The translations under genes were made by a program, and so were the position numbers. DNA of 64,000 nt from Marinimicrobium koreense (GTDB lineage: Bacteria; Pseudomonadota; Gammaproteobacteria; Pseudomonadales; Cellvibrionaceae): the NCBI RefSeq assembly GCF_003762925.1, contig NZ_RJUK01000001.1, positions 558,001 to 622,000 of the forward strand. Reading direction: 5' to 3'. Shown here piece by piece: positions 53,227 to 63,266 of this stretch. Position 1 is the stretch's first letter. Every line of letters begins with the position of its first letter. The notes under the pieces were generated by a model. That model worked only from the letters and a program-made list of their open reading frames with translations, had not been told where the DNA came from and did not search any database.

Positions 53227-54384
53227 TCAGACCTTTACCGCTGACTCTGGAATTTCGACGGCACTACCATACCATTTGATAATATTACCGTTGATATCCC
53301 GCGCCGGCGTTGCCTGAACCTGATGCCAGCGGTATTGCCCGTCGTAACGGCGAATTCGAAACTGAATATCGTAGGGTTTGCCATTCTGAATACATTGCGT
53401 CCAGGTCTGAACGCAACGCTCCTGATCGTCCGGATGCAGCAGCGTCAACCATTCGCCCGGCGCTGAAAGCGACTCGCGAGGGACACCGGAAAAATCACTG
53501 AGCGCCTGGTTGAAATAATCGATCGAACCATCGGGCAGTGCACTCCATACCGTCACCGGTAGCGCATCCAATTGCGACTGCAGCGCGCGGGCGCTTTCCG
53601 CAAACCGGTTGTTGGACTGCGTGGTTCCGGTCAGGTCCTGCAGCGTGCCGACAACCCCGATTTGTACACCCTGGGTATCGAACAGGGGGCGCCCCGAGGT
53701 CTGTACCAATCTTTTCTGTCCGCTGCGAGTAACCAGCGGTAACTGTTGTATGTAGGGCTTTCCATGCTGAACACAGTCGTCGAATGCGGCAACCACTTGC
53801 GTGCGACCGGGTTCCGGGAAAAAGCTCAAGGCGCCATCGGCCGGTGGTGGTTCTCCTGGTGATAAACCAATTATCGGGTTAATCAGTTCCGAGCGGTGAA
53901 ATGCCTGGCTGGCCTTGTCATAACACCAGTAACCGATGCCGGTCTGATGGCTCAGCATGTCGAGCGTAGACTGAGCCTGTTGCAGGTGCCGTTGGTTGGG
54001 TTCAAGTTGACGTCGGGTATCGCCCAGCGCATCGCGGGTTGCCAGCCAACGCAGACTGACGGTCAAGGTTACGCTGATGGCAATAAGGCTGAGTAGGCGG
54101 TTGGCCAGCACCGCCACCAGAGGGAACCCGTCGGGAAGGTCCGCAAGTAACAGGCCGGCGCTGCACATCAGAAGCGACCAAAGTCCTATGCGTAGAACCC
54201 AATCCCGATCACGAGTCTGATTGGCCAGGGCGATGACCAGAAGGTATAGAATACCGTGGGCGACCCCAAGTGGCGTCACGATATCGGCGGCAAAAACAAT
54301 TGCAAGGAAGAAGATCGAAAACCGCCGATATTTTGGCGCGTTGCGACGGGTGTCGCTTTGTTCACTTTGGTTTACACTGATCAT
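53227..54384 (-). CDS. Membrane protein with two PAS domains, no output domain
   Basis: 385 residues. About four membrane helices (25-120) precede two PAS domains (about 140-255 and 265-380). The second ends in a WHQVQATPARDINGNIIKWYG motif almost identical to [21 protein letters not shown] in the divergent hybrid kinase, so the two share ancestry. The chain stops right after that PAS, so no kinase, GGDEF or EAL part is present. It may modulate the divergent kinase, or be a truncated sensor. Confidence 0.85.
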   Translation of the reverse strand: MISVNQSEQSDTRRNAPKYRRFSIFFLAIVFAADIVTPLGVAHGILYLLVIALANQTRDRDWVLRIGLWSLLMCSAGLLLADLPDGFPLVAVLANRLLSLIAISVTLTVSLRWLATRDALGDTRRQLEPNQRHLQQAQSTLDMLSHQTGIGYWCYDKASQAFHRSELINPIIGLSPGEPPPADGALSFFPEPGRTQVVAAFDDCVQHGKPYIQQLPLVTRSGQKRLVQTSGRPLFDTQGVQIGVVGTLQDLTGTTQSNNRFAESARALQSQLDALPVTVWSALPDGSIDYFNQALSDFSGVPRESLSAPGEWLTLLHPDDQERCVQTWTQCIQNGKPYDIQFRIRRYDGQYRWHQVQATPARDINGNIIKWYGSAVEIPESAVKV

Positions 54385-54425
54385 ATACCAACGGCTCTTT
54401 ATGGGCGCGCGTGAGTCTCAGCCGA

Positions 54426-57400
54426 ATGAAACCACAGTCAAATAAAATAGTCGAGCGACTGGCGGCTCAGAGAACCTATGCAATGGTCCTGCGCTGGGCC
54501 ACCCTGTCCTTGGGGTTGCTGATCCTGGGGCTGCACTTTCAGGAGTTCTCTTCCGAATCCGGCCTGTTTTCCTGGCGCACTGAATCTTGGTGGCGCTACG
54601 TTGGGGAGGCTGCGCTGCTTGTGTTGATTCTCGTGCTGGTCATGTTGGTCGCGGCCAACGACCGACGGCGTCAGGCGTTGGAGCAGGCGCTCGATAATGA
54701 GTTGGTGTTGTTTCGTCAGTTGGCGGAGAGTGTCGAAGAAGTCTTCTGGCTGACTGATGTAGAAACCGGTCAATTATTGTATGTCTCCCCGGCCTATGAA
54801 TCTTTGTGGGGCCGATCCCGGGCGTCGTTGCTGGTCAACCCGGAGCAGTGGTTTAACGCAGTGGTTCCCGAGCATCAAGGACGTGTCGCCGAGATGCGTG
54901 CTCAGCAAATCGGCGGTCGTTATGACATCGAGTACGAAATCCAGCGCCCTGATGGGAGTCGGCATTGGGTGCACGACCGCGCCTTCCCGGTGCTCAATGA
55001 TCAGGGGCAGGTGGTGCGTCTTGCGGGATTTGCATCGGATATTACGGATCAACGATGGCTCTCGCAGCAATTGGTGGATCAGGATCGCCTGCTGAATATC
55101 GCCACCCAGATGGCCCGGCTCGGCGGTTGGTCGGCGGACATGATTGCCGAGCGGATGACATTGAACGACGAAGCCTGCGCCATTTTTGATGTGCCGTCCG
55201 GCACTGTGTTTACCCTTGAACAGGCCCTCAGTTATTACACGCCGCAATTTCAACGCCGAGTGTCCGTGGCGGTGGACCATGTGTTGCAGGAAAAGGCCTT
55301 TTTAGACCTTGAGGCGCAGATTGTCACCGCGCTGGGCCGCTATGTCTGGGTTCGTGTGCAGGCGCACCCGATATTGAATCAGCGGGGAGACGTGGTGCGT
55401 CTGGAAGGGGCGGTTCAGGATGTGACCGAGCGCAAACACGCTTCGTCCCTGCTGGCCCAGGGGGTGCAGCGCTTTCGTGAATTTGCCAACGCCATGCCCC
55501 ACCTCGTCTGGACGGCGGACCTGGCCGGGCGCCTGGATTACGGCAATCGGATGCTGGAGGAATTTCTCGGCTGCGAGCACGACGATCCGCTGTTGGATGA
55601 TGTCTGGCGGGACGCGATTGAACCCGTCGACCAAGGTCGTTATAACCTGGCCTGGGATATGGCACTCGACCAGGGAGGGCGACTGGATCTGGAGATTCGC
55701 CTGCGCCGGTTCGATGGCTATTGGCGCTGGCACGCCATTCAGGCCATGCCCATCAAGGACCCGAATGGTAAAACCATCAAATGGTACGGAAGCGCCATTG
55801 ACGTCCACGAACGTCGGGACAGTGAAGAGCGGGCCAAGCAGTTGGCCGAGCGTCTGGCCACCACCCTGGAAAGCATCACCGACGCATTTTTTACCGTCAA
55901 CACGGACTGGGTGTTCACCTATGTGAACCGGGAGGCGGAGCGGCTGCTGGAGCGTTCCCGGGATGAACTGCTTGGGATGAGCCTGTGGGAAGCCTTTCCC
56001 GAGGCACTGGGGACCGATTTTGAAACCTACTATCGTCAGGCGATTGAAACCGGCATCAAAGTGTCGTTCGAAGCCTATTTTGAGCCTTTGGGCTACTGGG
56101 CTTCGGTTAATGCCTACCCGTCCTCGGACGGTCTTGCCGTGTACTTTCAGGATGTGACCGAGCGGCGTCGTGCGGAAGAAGAGCAGCAGCGTATTCAGGA
56201 GCTGGAGCGCTCACGGGAGCTGGCGGAGCTGGCCAGTGCCACCAAATCCCAGTTCCTGGCCACCATGAGCCATGAGGTCCGGACGCCCATCAACGGGATT
56301 GTGGGGATGGTGGATGTGCTGCATCAGACCAGCCTGCGGGGTCATCAGGTAGAAATGGTGGACATTATCCGTGAGTCGGCTCAATCCTTGCTGGGAATTG
56401 TGGACGATATTCTGGATTTCTCGAAAATCGAAGCAGGCAAGCTGGAGTTGGCTCCGGTTGCATTTTCCCCCGCGGCCCTGGTGCGCAGTGTCTGTCTATT
56501 GTTGGATCGGATGGCGCTCAATCAGGATGTGGAATTGACAGTATATACGGACCCGGCACTGCCCGCCCAAGTGTTGGGGGATGAGCTCCGCCTGCGCCAG
56601 GTCCTGATGAACTTGCTCAGCAACGCGATCAAGTTTTCCTCCAAACTGGATCGGCAGGGGAAGGTGGCGGTCCGCCTGTATATGAGTGGCCGTTCGGAGG
56701 AGGTGGTGGACCTTTCCTTTCATGTGATCGATAACGGCATCGGCATGAACTCCGCCACCCAGGCCCGTCTGTTCAGCCCCTTCTCGCAAGGGGATGTTTC
56801 TACCACGCGCGAGTATGGTGGTACCGGTCTGGGGTTAAGCATCAGTTACAGCCTGGTGCGAGCTATGGACGGTGATATCAAAGTGTCAAGTGAGCCGCAC
56901 AAAGGTTCAGAGTTCCGGGTGGCGGTGCGCTTGCCGATCATTGCGGACGAGACGCCGGTGTCCGTAGTACCGGATCTGCAGGACGCCTGCTGTGTGGTAT
57001 GGCCCGACTATCAGGGGGAGGATTGGTCGGCTTACCTGCGGGCGGCTGGCGCTCGCGTCTATCGGCCCGAGGAAGTACCCGAGGCTGCCACCCATGATTC
57101 GGCGTTATGGTTGCTGGTGTGCGATACGGGGCTTGAAGGTGCCGGGTCGATCCGGTGGGCCGAGGAGGTTGCGGTACCCGTGCGGCCAGCGAACTACCAT
57201 TGGCTATTGATTGGGCGTGGTTACCGGCGTCGGATGCGGGAAGAGGGGATGGGGCTGTTTGGCATTGATAGTAACAGCCTCTCCCGGTTGGCCTTTCTTC
57301 AAGCAGCGGCTGTCGCTCTTGGGCGACAGAGTCAGGAAGTCACCGAGCCCAAACCAGAACACCGCCTTGGCCAGGCCGTTGTGCCGGAGCGCGAGCAGGC

Positions 57401-58205
57401 ACGGCTGGAGGGGCGCCTCGTTCTGGTGGCGGAAGACAACGAAACGAATCAGCGAGTGATTCAGCGGCAGTTGGCCATGTTGGGGTTTGCCGCCGATCTG
57501 TGTGACGATGGCCACCAAGCACTGCGCCGTTGGCATCAAGTAGGCCATGGTTATGCCTTGGTGTTGACTGACCTGCATATGCCGGGGATGGACGGCTATG
57601 CATTAACCGCTGCCATTCGTCGGGAGGAAGCGGAACAGGGTGGAGTCAGCCCCGTGCCGATTGTGGCACTGACCGCCAATGCCGTCACCGGCGAGGCGGA
57701 GCGGTGCGAACAGCTGGGCTTCGACGACTATCTGGTAAAACCGGTGTTGTTAGATACGCTAAAAACGTCTCTGGAACGCTGGACCCATCTGTCGGATCAA
57801 CAGCCGGCTATCCGTCGTACCGATAGTGGTCGCGTCGTACTGGTTTCCGAGACCCTGGACTTGAGGGTTCTGCAGGATCTGATCGGGGGCGATGACGAGC
57901 TGCTGGCGGAGTTTGTGGAAAGTTTTCGCACCAGCTCGGAAGAGCTGGTGGCCCGACTGCGTGAAGCCGCCGGTCAGGGCCGTTGGGAGAGCGTTGCCGA
58001 TGCGGCGCACTCCCTGAAGTCCTCGGCCCGTTCCGTGGGGGCGCTCGGCCTGGCGGACCGGTCGTTGGCCCTGGAGCGCTGGGGACGAGGGGCGGAAAAA
58101 GACGAATCCCTGGCCAGTGAATTACTGAATAATTTTGAGGTTGAGTGGCGTCGTGTCCAGACGGCATTGCAGCAGGTGCAAATGTATTTGAGTGAGCGGC
58201 GATGA
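54426..58205 (+). CDS. Hybrid histidine kinase: 2TM-PASs-HisKA-HATPase-REC-Hpt
   Basis: 1259 residues from the ATG at 54426 (GTG 54411 also possible; neither has a strong ribosome site). Two N-terminal membrane helices (about 20-40 and 58-80), then four PAS domains up to residue ~580, HisKA with His616 ([20 protein letters not shown]), an HATPase domain ([12 protein letters not shown]), a receiver with Asp1049 ([11 protein letters not shown]), and a C-terminal Hpt with His1195 ([15 protein letters not shown]). This is a full ArcB/BvgS-like phosphorelay in one chain. It overlaps by four bases the downstream REC-EAL-REC gene, which is its likely partner. Confidence 0.94.
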   Translation: MKPQSNKIVERLAAQRTYAMVLRWATLSLGLLILGLHFQEFSSESGLFSWRTESWWRYVGEAALLVLILVLVMLVAANDRRRQALEQALDNELVLFRQLAESVEEVFWLTDVETGQLLYVSPAYESLWGRSRASLLVNPEQWFNAVVPEHQGRVAEMRAQQIGGRYDIEYEIQRPDGSRHWVHDRAFPVLNDQGQVVRLAGFASDITDQRWLSQQLVDQDRLLNIATQMARLGGWSADMIAERMTLNDEACAIFDVPSGTVFTLEQALSYYTPQFQRRVSVAVDHVLQEKAFLDLEAQIVTALGRYVWVRVQAHPILNQRGDVVRLEGAVQDVTERKHASSLLAQGVQRFREFANAMPHLVWTADLAGRLDYGNRMLEEFLGCEHDDPLLDDVWRDAIEPVDQGRYNLAWDMALDQGGRLDLEIRLRRFDGYWRWHAIQAMPIKDPNGKTIKWYGSAIDVHERRDSEERAKQLAERLATTLESITDAFFTVNTDWVFTYVNREAERLLERSRDELLGMSLWEAFPEALGTDFETYYRQAIETGIKVSFEAYFEPLGYWASVNAYPSSDGLAVYFQDVTERRRAEEEQQRIQELERSRELAELASATKSQFLATMSHEVRTPINGIVGMVDVLHQTSLRGHQVEMVDIIRESAQSLLGIVDDILDFSKIEAGKLELAPVAFSPAALVRSVCLLLDRMALNQDVELTVYTDPALPAQVLGDELRLRQVLMNLLSNAIKFSSKLDRQGKVAVRLYMSGRSEEVVDLSFHVIDNGIGMNSATQARLFSPFSQGDVSTTREYGGTGLGLSISYSLVRAMDGDIKVSSEPHKGSEFRVAVRLPIIADETPVSVVPDLQDACCVVWPDYQGEDWSAYLRAAGARVYRPEEVPEAATHDSALWLLVCDTGLEGAGSIRWAEEVAVPVRPANYHWLLIGRGYRRRMREEGMGLFGIDSNSLSRLAFLQAAAVALGRQSQEVTEPKPEHRLGQAVVPEREQARLEGRLVLVAEDNETNQRVIQRQLAMLGFAADLCDDGHQALRRWHQVGHGYALVLTDLHMPGMDGYALTAAIRREEAEQGGVSPVPIVALTANAVTGEAERCEQLGFDDYLVKPVLLDTLKTSLERWTHLSDQQPAIRRTDSGRVVLVSETLDLRVLQDLIGGDDELLAEFVESFRTSSEELVARLREAAGQGRWESVADAAHSLKSSARSVGALGLADRSLALERWGRGAEKDESLASELLNNFEVEWRRVQTALQQVQMYLSERR

Positions 58206-59842
58206 GAGAGCCAATGAATAAAAAGCACGTCAAAATCATGACGGTGGATGACGATGAGTTTATGCGTCGCCTGATCAGCCGCCTTTTGAACAAACTCGGT
58301 TATGTGATGATCAAGGAAGTGACCGGTGGGCAAGAAGCCGTCGATGTTCTGCGCGCGTTGAAAACGCCACCGGACGTCATGATTCTGGATCTGAAAATGC
58401 CGGACATGGATGGCATTGAAGTGGTCCGGCATTTAGTGGAACTGGGGTTTGTCGGGCAACTTATCCTGTTGAGTGGTGAGGATGAACGCCTGTTGCGCAC
58501 GGCGCAGAATCTGGTGCATGCGCACAATATCCCGGTCCTGGGCTATCTGACCAAACCGGTGGACGACCGGGAGCTCGGGCTGTTAATGGACAAGCTACTC
58601 AGCCAGGCTCCGGCGCGATTGGCGAGAAATAATCAGTCCGTCACCGCCGAGGAGCTTCGCGATGCGATTACGCGCAATGAACTCTTCAATGAGTATCAGC
58701 CAGTGGTATCGCTGGTCGATGGCGAGCTGGCCAGCCTTGAGGTGCTGGTGCGCTGGCAGCACCCCGACAAGGGGCGGGTAATGCCGGATCAGTTTATCTA
58801 CCTGGCCGAAGAGCAGGGGTTGATTGATGACCTGACCCGCTGGGTGATTGCCGAGGCCTTACAGCAATCGTTGCGCTGGCAAAAAGCGGGCATTCATTGT
58901 GCTCTGTCGGTGAATCTGTCCATGGAGAACCTGGAACAGTTGAGTTTTACGGACTGGCTGCTCAAAGCCCTGGAGGATGCGGACCTCAAGCCCTGGGACC
59001 TGATTCTGGAAATCACCGAGAGCCGGCCCATGCGCCGCCCGGAAATCGTGCTGGATAACCTGACCCGTCTGCGCCTGAAGGGATTCAAACTGGCCGTTGA
59101 TGACTTTGGTACCGGGCACGCGTCCCTGGCCCAGATTCGGGACATTCCCTTTGATCAGTTCAAACTGGACCGGAGTTTTGTTCATGCCGCCGGTAAAGAG
59201 CGGCGCATTCGGGTGATGTTTGAATCCGCCATGGGCCTGGCCAAGGAACTGGGTCTGGAAATTACCGCCGAGGGCGTCGAGGATGAAGAGGACTGGCACT
59301 TTCTGCGCCAGCACGATTGTCATAAGGCCCAAGGCTATTTTATTGCCCGCCCCCTGGGCGCGGATAAGGTCGGAGATTGGTTGAACCATTGGGGCGGTGA
59401 GACCCGTAAAGCTTTATTCCCCCACCTCAACGCCAGTGCCATTCATGAGTCCACCCCTGGCAAAACGACGGCGGCTGCCAGGGGACCGGTGCTTATTGTC
59501 GAGGACAATGATTTTCAGCGTAAAGTTCAGGCAAGAATCCTGCGCGAGGAAGGTTTTGAACCCCACATGGCGGCCAGCGCTCAGGAAGCCTTGGATGCCC
59601 TCCGGGAGCTGCGCCCCAGCCTGATTCTGATTGACATTGAAATGCCCGGAATGAACGGGCTGGATCTGCTGCGGCGGCTGCGCGGCACTCGGGTCTTCGC
59701 CCGCACCCCGGTGTTGGTGATTTCCGGGGTCAACACCAAAACGGTGGTGCAGGACAGTATGTCCGCCGGTGCTACCGGCTTCATGGTCAAACCCTATAAC
59801 CGCGAAACCCTCATCGAACGTGTCAATCGGGCCATGACCTGA
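58202..59842 (+). CDS. REC-EAL-REC response regulator, putative c-di-GMP phosphodiesterase
   Basis: 546 residues. First receiver (about 10-130) with Asp in LDLKMPDMDG and Lys in LTKPV; EAL domain (about 155-395); second receiver (about 425-545) with Asp in IDIEMPGMNG and Lys in VKPYN. The EAL signature reads EVL, but the catalytic Glu, the Asn in SVNLS, EITES, DDFGTGHASL, the Lys in FKLDRSFV and ITAEGVED are present, so the enzyme is probably active. Four-base overlap with the hybrid kinase predicts co-expression and phosphotransfer. Two receivers around one EAL is uncommon. Confidence 0.93.
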   Translation: MREPMNKKHVKIMTVDDDEFMRRLISRLLNKLGYVMIKEVTGGQEAVDVLRALKTPPDVMILDLKMPDMDGIEVVRHLVELGFVGQLILLSGEDERLLRTAQNLVHAHNIPVLGYLTKPVDDRELGLLMDKLLSQAPARLARNNQSVTAEELRDAITRNELFNEYQPVVSLVDGELASLEVLVRWQHPDKGRVMPDQFIYLAEEQGLIDDLTRWVIAEALQQSLRWQKAGIHCALSVNLSMENLEQLSFTDWLLKALEDADLKPWDLILEITESRPMRRPEIVLDNLTRLRLKGFKLAVDDFGTGHASLAQIRDIPFDQFKLDRSFVHAAGKERRIRVMFESAMGLAKELGLEITAEGVEDEEDWHFLRQHDCHKAQGYFIARPLGADKVGDWLNHWGGETRKALFPHLNASAIHESTPGKTTAAARGPVLIVEDNDFQRKVQARILREEGFEPHMAASAQEALDALRELRPSLILIDIEMPGMNGLDLLRRLRGTRVFARTPVLVISGVNTKTVVQDSMSAGATGFMVKPYNRETLIERVNRAMT

Positions 59843-59895
59843 CAATCCGGGAGCACCGCCTTCAGGAGCTGCCCCGGTGTTCAGCGGCAATACTT

Positions 59896-59929
59896 GGCCG
59901 GTTTTGAGCCAAATTGGCCCGTTTTATGC
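59896..59929 (+). promoter_or_regulatory. Two tandem sigma-54-like elements ahead of fliE
   Basis: TTGGCCGGTTTTGAGC (GG 59896, GC 59908) and TTGGCCCGTTTTATGC (GG 59916, GC 59928) each have GG-N10-GC, exactly 20 bases apart. The second is 64 bases ahead of fliE. The match to TTGGCAC...TTGC is moderate. Confidence 0.55.
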
Positions 59930-59992
59930 AGATGATCCCTTGCAAGCCGAAAACCGGCCGATTCGCCAAATTTTTGTCGCAGGGGAAACACC

Positions 59993-60358
59993 ATGACCGA
60001 TCGCGTTGACATCAACCGCCTCCTGGTGGAAATGCGCTCCCTCAAATCCCAGACCCAGGCGTTCCAGAAACCCCAGGGCATTAACCCCGTGGGTGAGGGG
60101 CAGCCCGGGTTGCGGACCGAAGCCAATCGGGAGGTTCCCGGGTTTGGTGAGGTCATGGCCCAGGCGCTCAACAAAGTCAACGACACCCAGAAGGCCTCGG
60201 GCGCCCTGCAGGCGGCCTATGAACGAGGCGAGCCAGGTGTGGATATTACCGACGTTATGGTCGCCTCCCAGAAATCCAGCGTCGCCTTTCAGGCAACGCT
60301 CCAGGTACGCAACAAGCTGGTTGAAGCCTACCGCGACATCATGAACATGCCGATTTGA
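59993..60358 (+). CDS. fliE: Flagellar hook-basal body protein FliE
   Basis: 121 residues. [20 protein letters not shown] and [20 protein letters not shown] are the conserved FliE segments. It joins the MS ring to the rod. First gene of the fliEFGH operon. Confidence 0.96.
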   Translation: MTDRVDINRLLVEMRSLKSQTQAFQKPQGINPVGEGQPGLRTEANREVPGFGEVMAQALNKVNDTQKASGALQAAYERGEPGVDITDVMVASQKSSVAFQATLQVRNKLVEAYRDIMNMPI

Positions 60359-60407
60359 TGCTCGGTGCCACCCCTGATTCTGACAACGTATAACGAGACA
60401 CACTGAC

Positions 60408-62114
60408 ATGGCTGCAGCTGACTCAACAATGGACGATAACGCCGCCAACGGGGGCGGTCGCAAGCGCCCGGGGAACGATCTGATCGAAGGCTTCAGTAAC
60501 CTGAATCTGGTGCGTCAGGCAGGCCTGATGGTGGGCCTGGCGGCGGCGGTGGCCATCGGCTTTGCCGTGGTGCTCTGGACCCAGGGAGAAGAGTATCGCC
60601 CCTTGCTGCCCTCCCTGGACCCGAGCGAATCCCCCGAGGTCGTCACGGTACTCGAGCAGGCCCAGATCCCTTTTCGGATAGACCCGTCCACGGGCGGTTT
60701 ATTGGTGGCGGTGGACGACTTGTCTGCGGCACGTATCCGACTCGCCCAGGCAGGTATCCCCCGGGATGACACCACAGGCTTCGAGTTGATGGACCAAGAG
60801 CAGCCTTTGGGTACCAGCCAGTTTGTGGAGAGCACCCGATACCATCGCGCGATGGAAGGCGAGCTGGCGCGTACCATTTCCAGTATGAATAACGTGCGCA
60901 GTGCCCGCGTGCATCTGGCGGTGCCGAAGCGTTCGGTGTTTGTCCGTGATGTGCGGGAGCCCCGTGCCTCGGTGTTTCTGGATGTGAATCCCGGACGCAC
61001 TCTGGACGCCAGTCAGGTCAAAGCCATTACCAATCTGGTGGCCTCCAGTGTGTCCGAGCTTAACGCCGACGCGGTGACCATTGTGGATCAGCACGGTGAA
61101 CTGCTGTCCGCCAAAGAGGAAAATTCCGAGTTGTTGATGGCGGATCGTCAGCGCGAGTACACCCGTCGGGTGGAAGAAGGGCTGGTACAGCGGGTCAATC
61201 GGATACTGGAGCCGGTGCTGGGCACCGAAAACTTCCGGGCGGAAGTCAGTGCCGATGTCGACTTTACGGCGACTGAGCAGGCGGCGGAAACCTTCAATCC
61301 GGATATGCCGGCCATCCGCAGCGAACAGATCATGAACGAGTCCACTACCGGGCGCGATCAGGGCGGCATTCCCGGCGCGCTGACCAATCAGCCGCCCGGC
61401 GCCGCGGAAGCTCCGGAGCAGATCGATCCGGAAACCGGTGAGCCAGTCAATGAAAACTCTCCGCGCGAAGTGCGCGAGCGCGCGACTCGCAACTACGAGC
61501 TGGACCGGACTATCAGCTATACCCGTTTTCAACAGGGCCAGGTCGATCGCCTGTCGGTCGCAGTGGTCGTTGATGACAAGGTTGAGCTGGATGAGGCGGG
61601 TAATGAAACCCGGGTCGCCTGGACCGATGCGGAACTTCAGCGCCTGGAGCTGTTGGTGCGCGATGCGGTGGGCTTCTCCGCCGCCCGGGGTGACAGCGTG
61701 AATGTGCTCAATTCACCGTTTCGGGCCCGCAGTCTCGAAGAGTTTACGACTCCGGAGCTGCCCTGGTGGCAGCAACCCTGGTTGTTTCCCTACCTGAAGC
61801 AGGGCGCCGGTCTGTTGGTCTTGGCCGTGTTGATCTTCGGCCTTTTGCGTCCGGTGCTCAAGAGTCTGGCCCGGACTGGGGGCCGTGCCTCGGAAGAAGA
61901 GGAAGCCCGGGAGCTGGCCGCGCTGGAACAGTCCGGATTGGGTGGGTATGATGGCCTGTCGGACGAAACCGTTACCCTGACCGGCGGCGCACTCGGGTTG
62001 CCAGGGCCGGAAGAAAGCTACGAGCAGCAATTGAACGCGGTAAAAGGGCTGGTGGCCGACGATCCGGGGCGGGTTGCCCAAGTGGTGAAAAGTTGGATCA
62101 ACCGGGACGATTAA
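60408..62114 (+). CDS. fliF: Flagellar MS-ring protein FliF
   Basis: 568 residues, normal length. Membrane helices near residues 40-60 and 455-480, with ring-building YscJ/FliF domains between (IPFRIDPSTGGLLVAVDDLS; NNVRSARVHLAVPKRSVFV). The C-terminus binds FliG. Forms the inner-membrane ring that templates the basal body. Confidence 0.97.
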   Translation: MAAADSTMDDNAANGGGRKRPGNDLIEGFSNLNLVRQAGLMVGLAAAVAIGFAVVLWTQGEEYRPLLPSLDPSESPEVVTVLEQAQIPFRIDPSTGGLLVAVDDLSAARIRLAQAGIPRDDTTGFELMDQEQPLGTSQFVESTRYHRAMEGELARTISSMNNVRSARVHLAVPKRSVFVRDVREPRASVFLDVNPGRTLDASQVKAITNLVASSVSELNADAVTIVDQHGELLSAKEENSELLMADRQREYTRRVEEGLVQRVNRILEPVLGTENFRAEVSADVDFTATEQAAETFNPDMPAIRSEQIMNESTTGRDQGGIPGALTNQPPGAAEAPEQIDPETGEPVNENSPREVRERATRNYELDRTISYTRFQQGQVDRLSVAVVVDDKVELDEAGNETRVAWTDAELQRLELLVRDAVGFSAARGDSVNVLNSPFRARSLEEFTTPELPWWQQPWLFPYLKQGAGLLVLAVLIFGLLRPVLKSLARTGGRASEEEEARELAALEQSGLGGYDGLSDETVTLTGGALGLPGPEESYEQQLNAVKGLVADDPGRVAQVVKSWINRDD

Positions 62115-62165
62115 TCGATACCCGTCGACTGAGTGAGCCCGTCAACTGAGTGAGAGAGGAATCCC

Positions 62166-63209
62166 GTGGCTGAAAAAGCGCCTGCAGCGGAAAAAAACGC
62201 CCCCGCCAAACCTACATCGAAATTGAATCATGTGGATCAGGCGGCCATTCTCCTGATGTCGCTCGGCGAGGCCGATGCGGCGGAGGTGCTTCGTCATATG
62301 GGCCCCAAGGAGGTTCAGCGCATCGGCGGCGCCATGGCGCAGATGAAAAACGTCCAGCAGAGTGATGTCCAGGCCGTCCTGACCAACTTTCTCGAAGAAG
62401 TGCGCACCCTCACCGGTCTGGGAACCGACTCCGACGCCTACATCCGCAACATGCTGGTGACCGCCCTCGGCGAAGACAAGGCCAGCGGCCTGATCGACCG
62501 TATTTTGCTGGGCGGCAATACCACCGGTCTGGACACTCTCAAATGGATGGAGCCACGTTCCGTGGCCGATGTCATCCGCAATGAGCACCCGCAAATTCAG
62601 GCGATTGTGGTGTCCTACCTCGACCCTGACCAGGCGGCGGAAGTGCTCAGTTATCTGAGCGAAAAGATGCGCCTGGATATTATGATGCGGGTCGCCTCCC
62701 TGGATACAGTGCAGCCCAGCGCTCTGCAGGAACTGAACGACATTCTGGAAAAACAGTTCACCGGCAGCGCCTCTTCCCAGACCAAGGCGGTGGGCGGTTA
62801 CAAGACCGCGGCGGAAATTATGAACCACCTGGAAGGCTCCATCGAGGCCGACCTGATGGATTCCATCAAGGAGCTGGACGAGGACATGGGCAACCAGATT
62901 CAGGACCTCATGTTCGTGTTCGACAACCTCAAGGATGTGGACGACCGGGGCATTCAGATGCTGCTGCGTGAGGTGTCGTCCGAAGTGCTGATTGTGGCGC
63001 TCAAAGGGGCCGACAACGAGCTGCAGGACAAGATTTTCAGCAACATGTCCAAGCGCGCGGCCGAACTGCTGCGCGACGATCTGGAAGTGAAGGGGCCGGT
63101 GCGCTTGTCCGAAGTGGAGACCGCCCAGAAAGAAATCCTCACCATTGCCCGGCGCATGGCCGATGCCGGCGAAATTGTGCTCAGCAGCAGTGGCGAAAAA
63201 ATGCTTTAA
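62166..63209 (+). CDS. fliG: Flagellar motor switch protein FliG
   Basis: 347 residues from a GTG start. The order of FliG-N, middle (EHPQIQAIVVSYLDPDQAAE) and C domains is intact, and the charged torque helix KGADNELQDKIFSNMSKRAA is present. A Lys/Ala-rich N-terminal tail of about 20 residues is added. Interacts with FliF and the stator. Confidence 0.97.
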   Translation: MAEKAPAAEKNAPAKPTSKLNHVDQAAILLMSLGEADAAEVLRHMGPKEVQRIGGAMAQMKNVQQSDVQAVLTNFLEEVRTLTGLGTDSDAYIRNMLVTALGEDKASGLIDRILLGGNTTGLDTLKWMEPRSVADVIRNEHPQIQAIVVSYLDPDQAAEVLSYLSEKMRLDIMMRVASLDTVQPSALQELNDILEKQFTGSASSQTKAVGGYKTAAEIMNHLEGSIEADLMDSIKELDEDMGNQIQDLMFVFDNLKDVDDRGIQMLLREVSSEVLIVALKGADNELQDKIFSNMSKRAAELLRDDLEVKGPVRLSEVETAQKEILTIARRMADAGEIVLSSSGEKML

Positions 63210-63266
63210 TCGCGCCGGGCCTGTTTCCGATTCTGTTCCTGACGCATCACCAACGGCGGCGTAACC

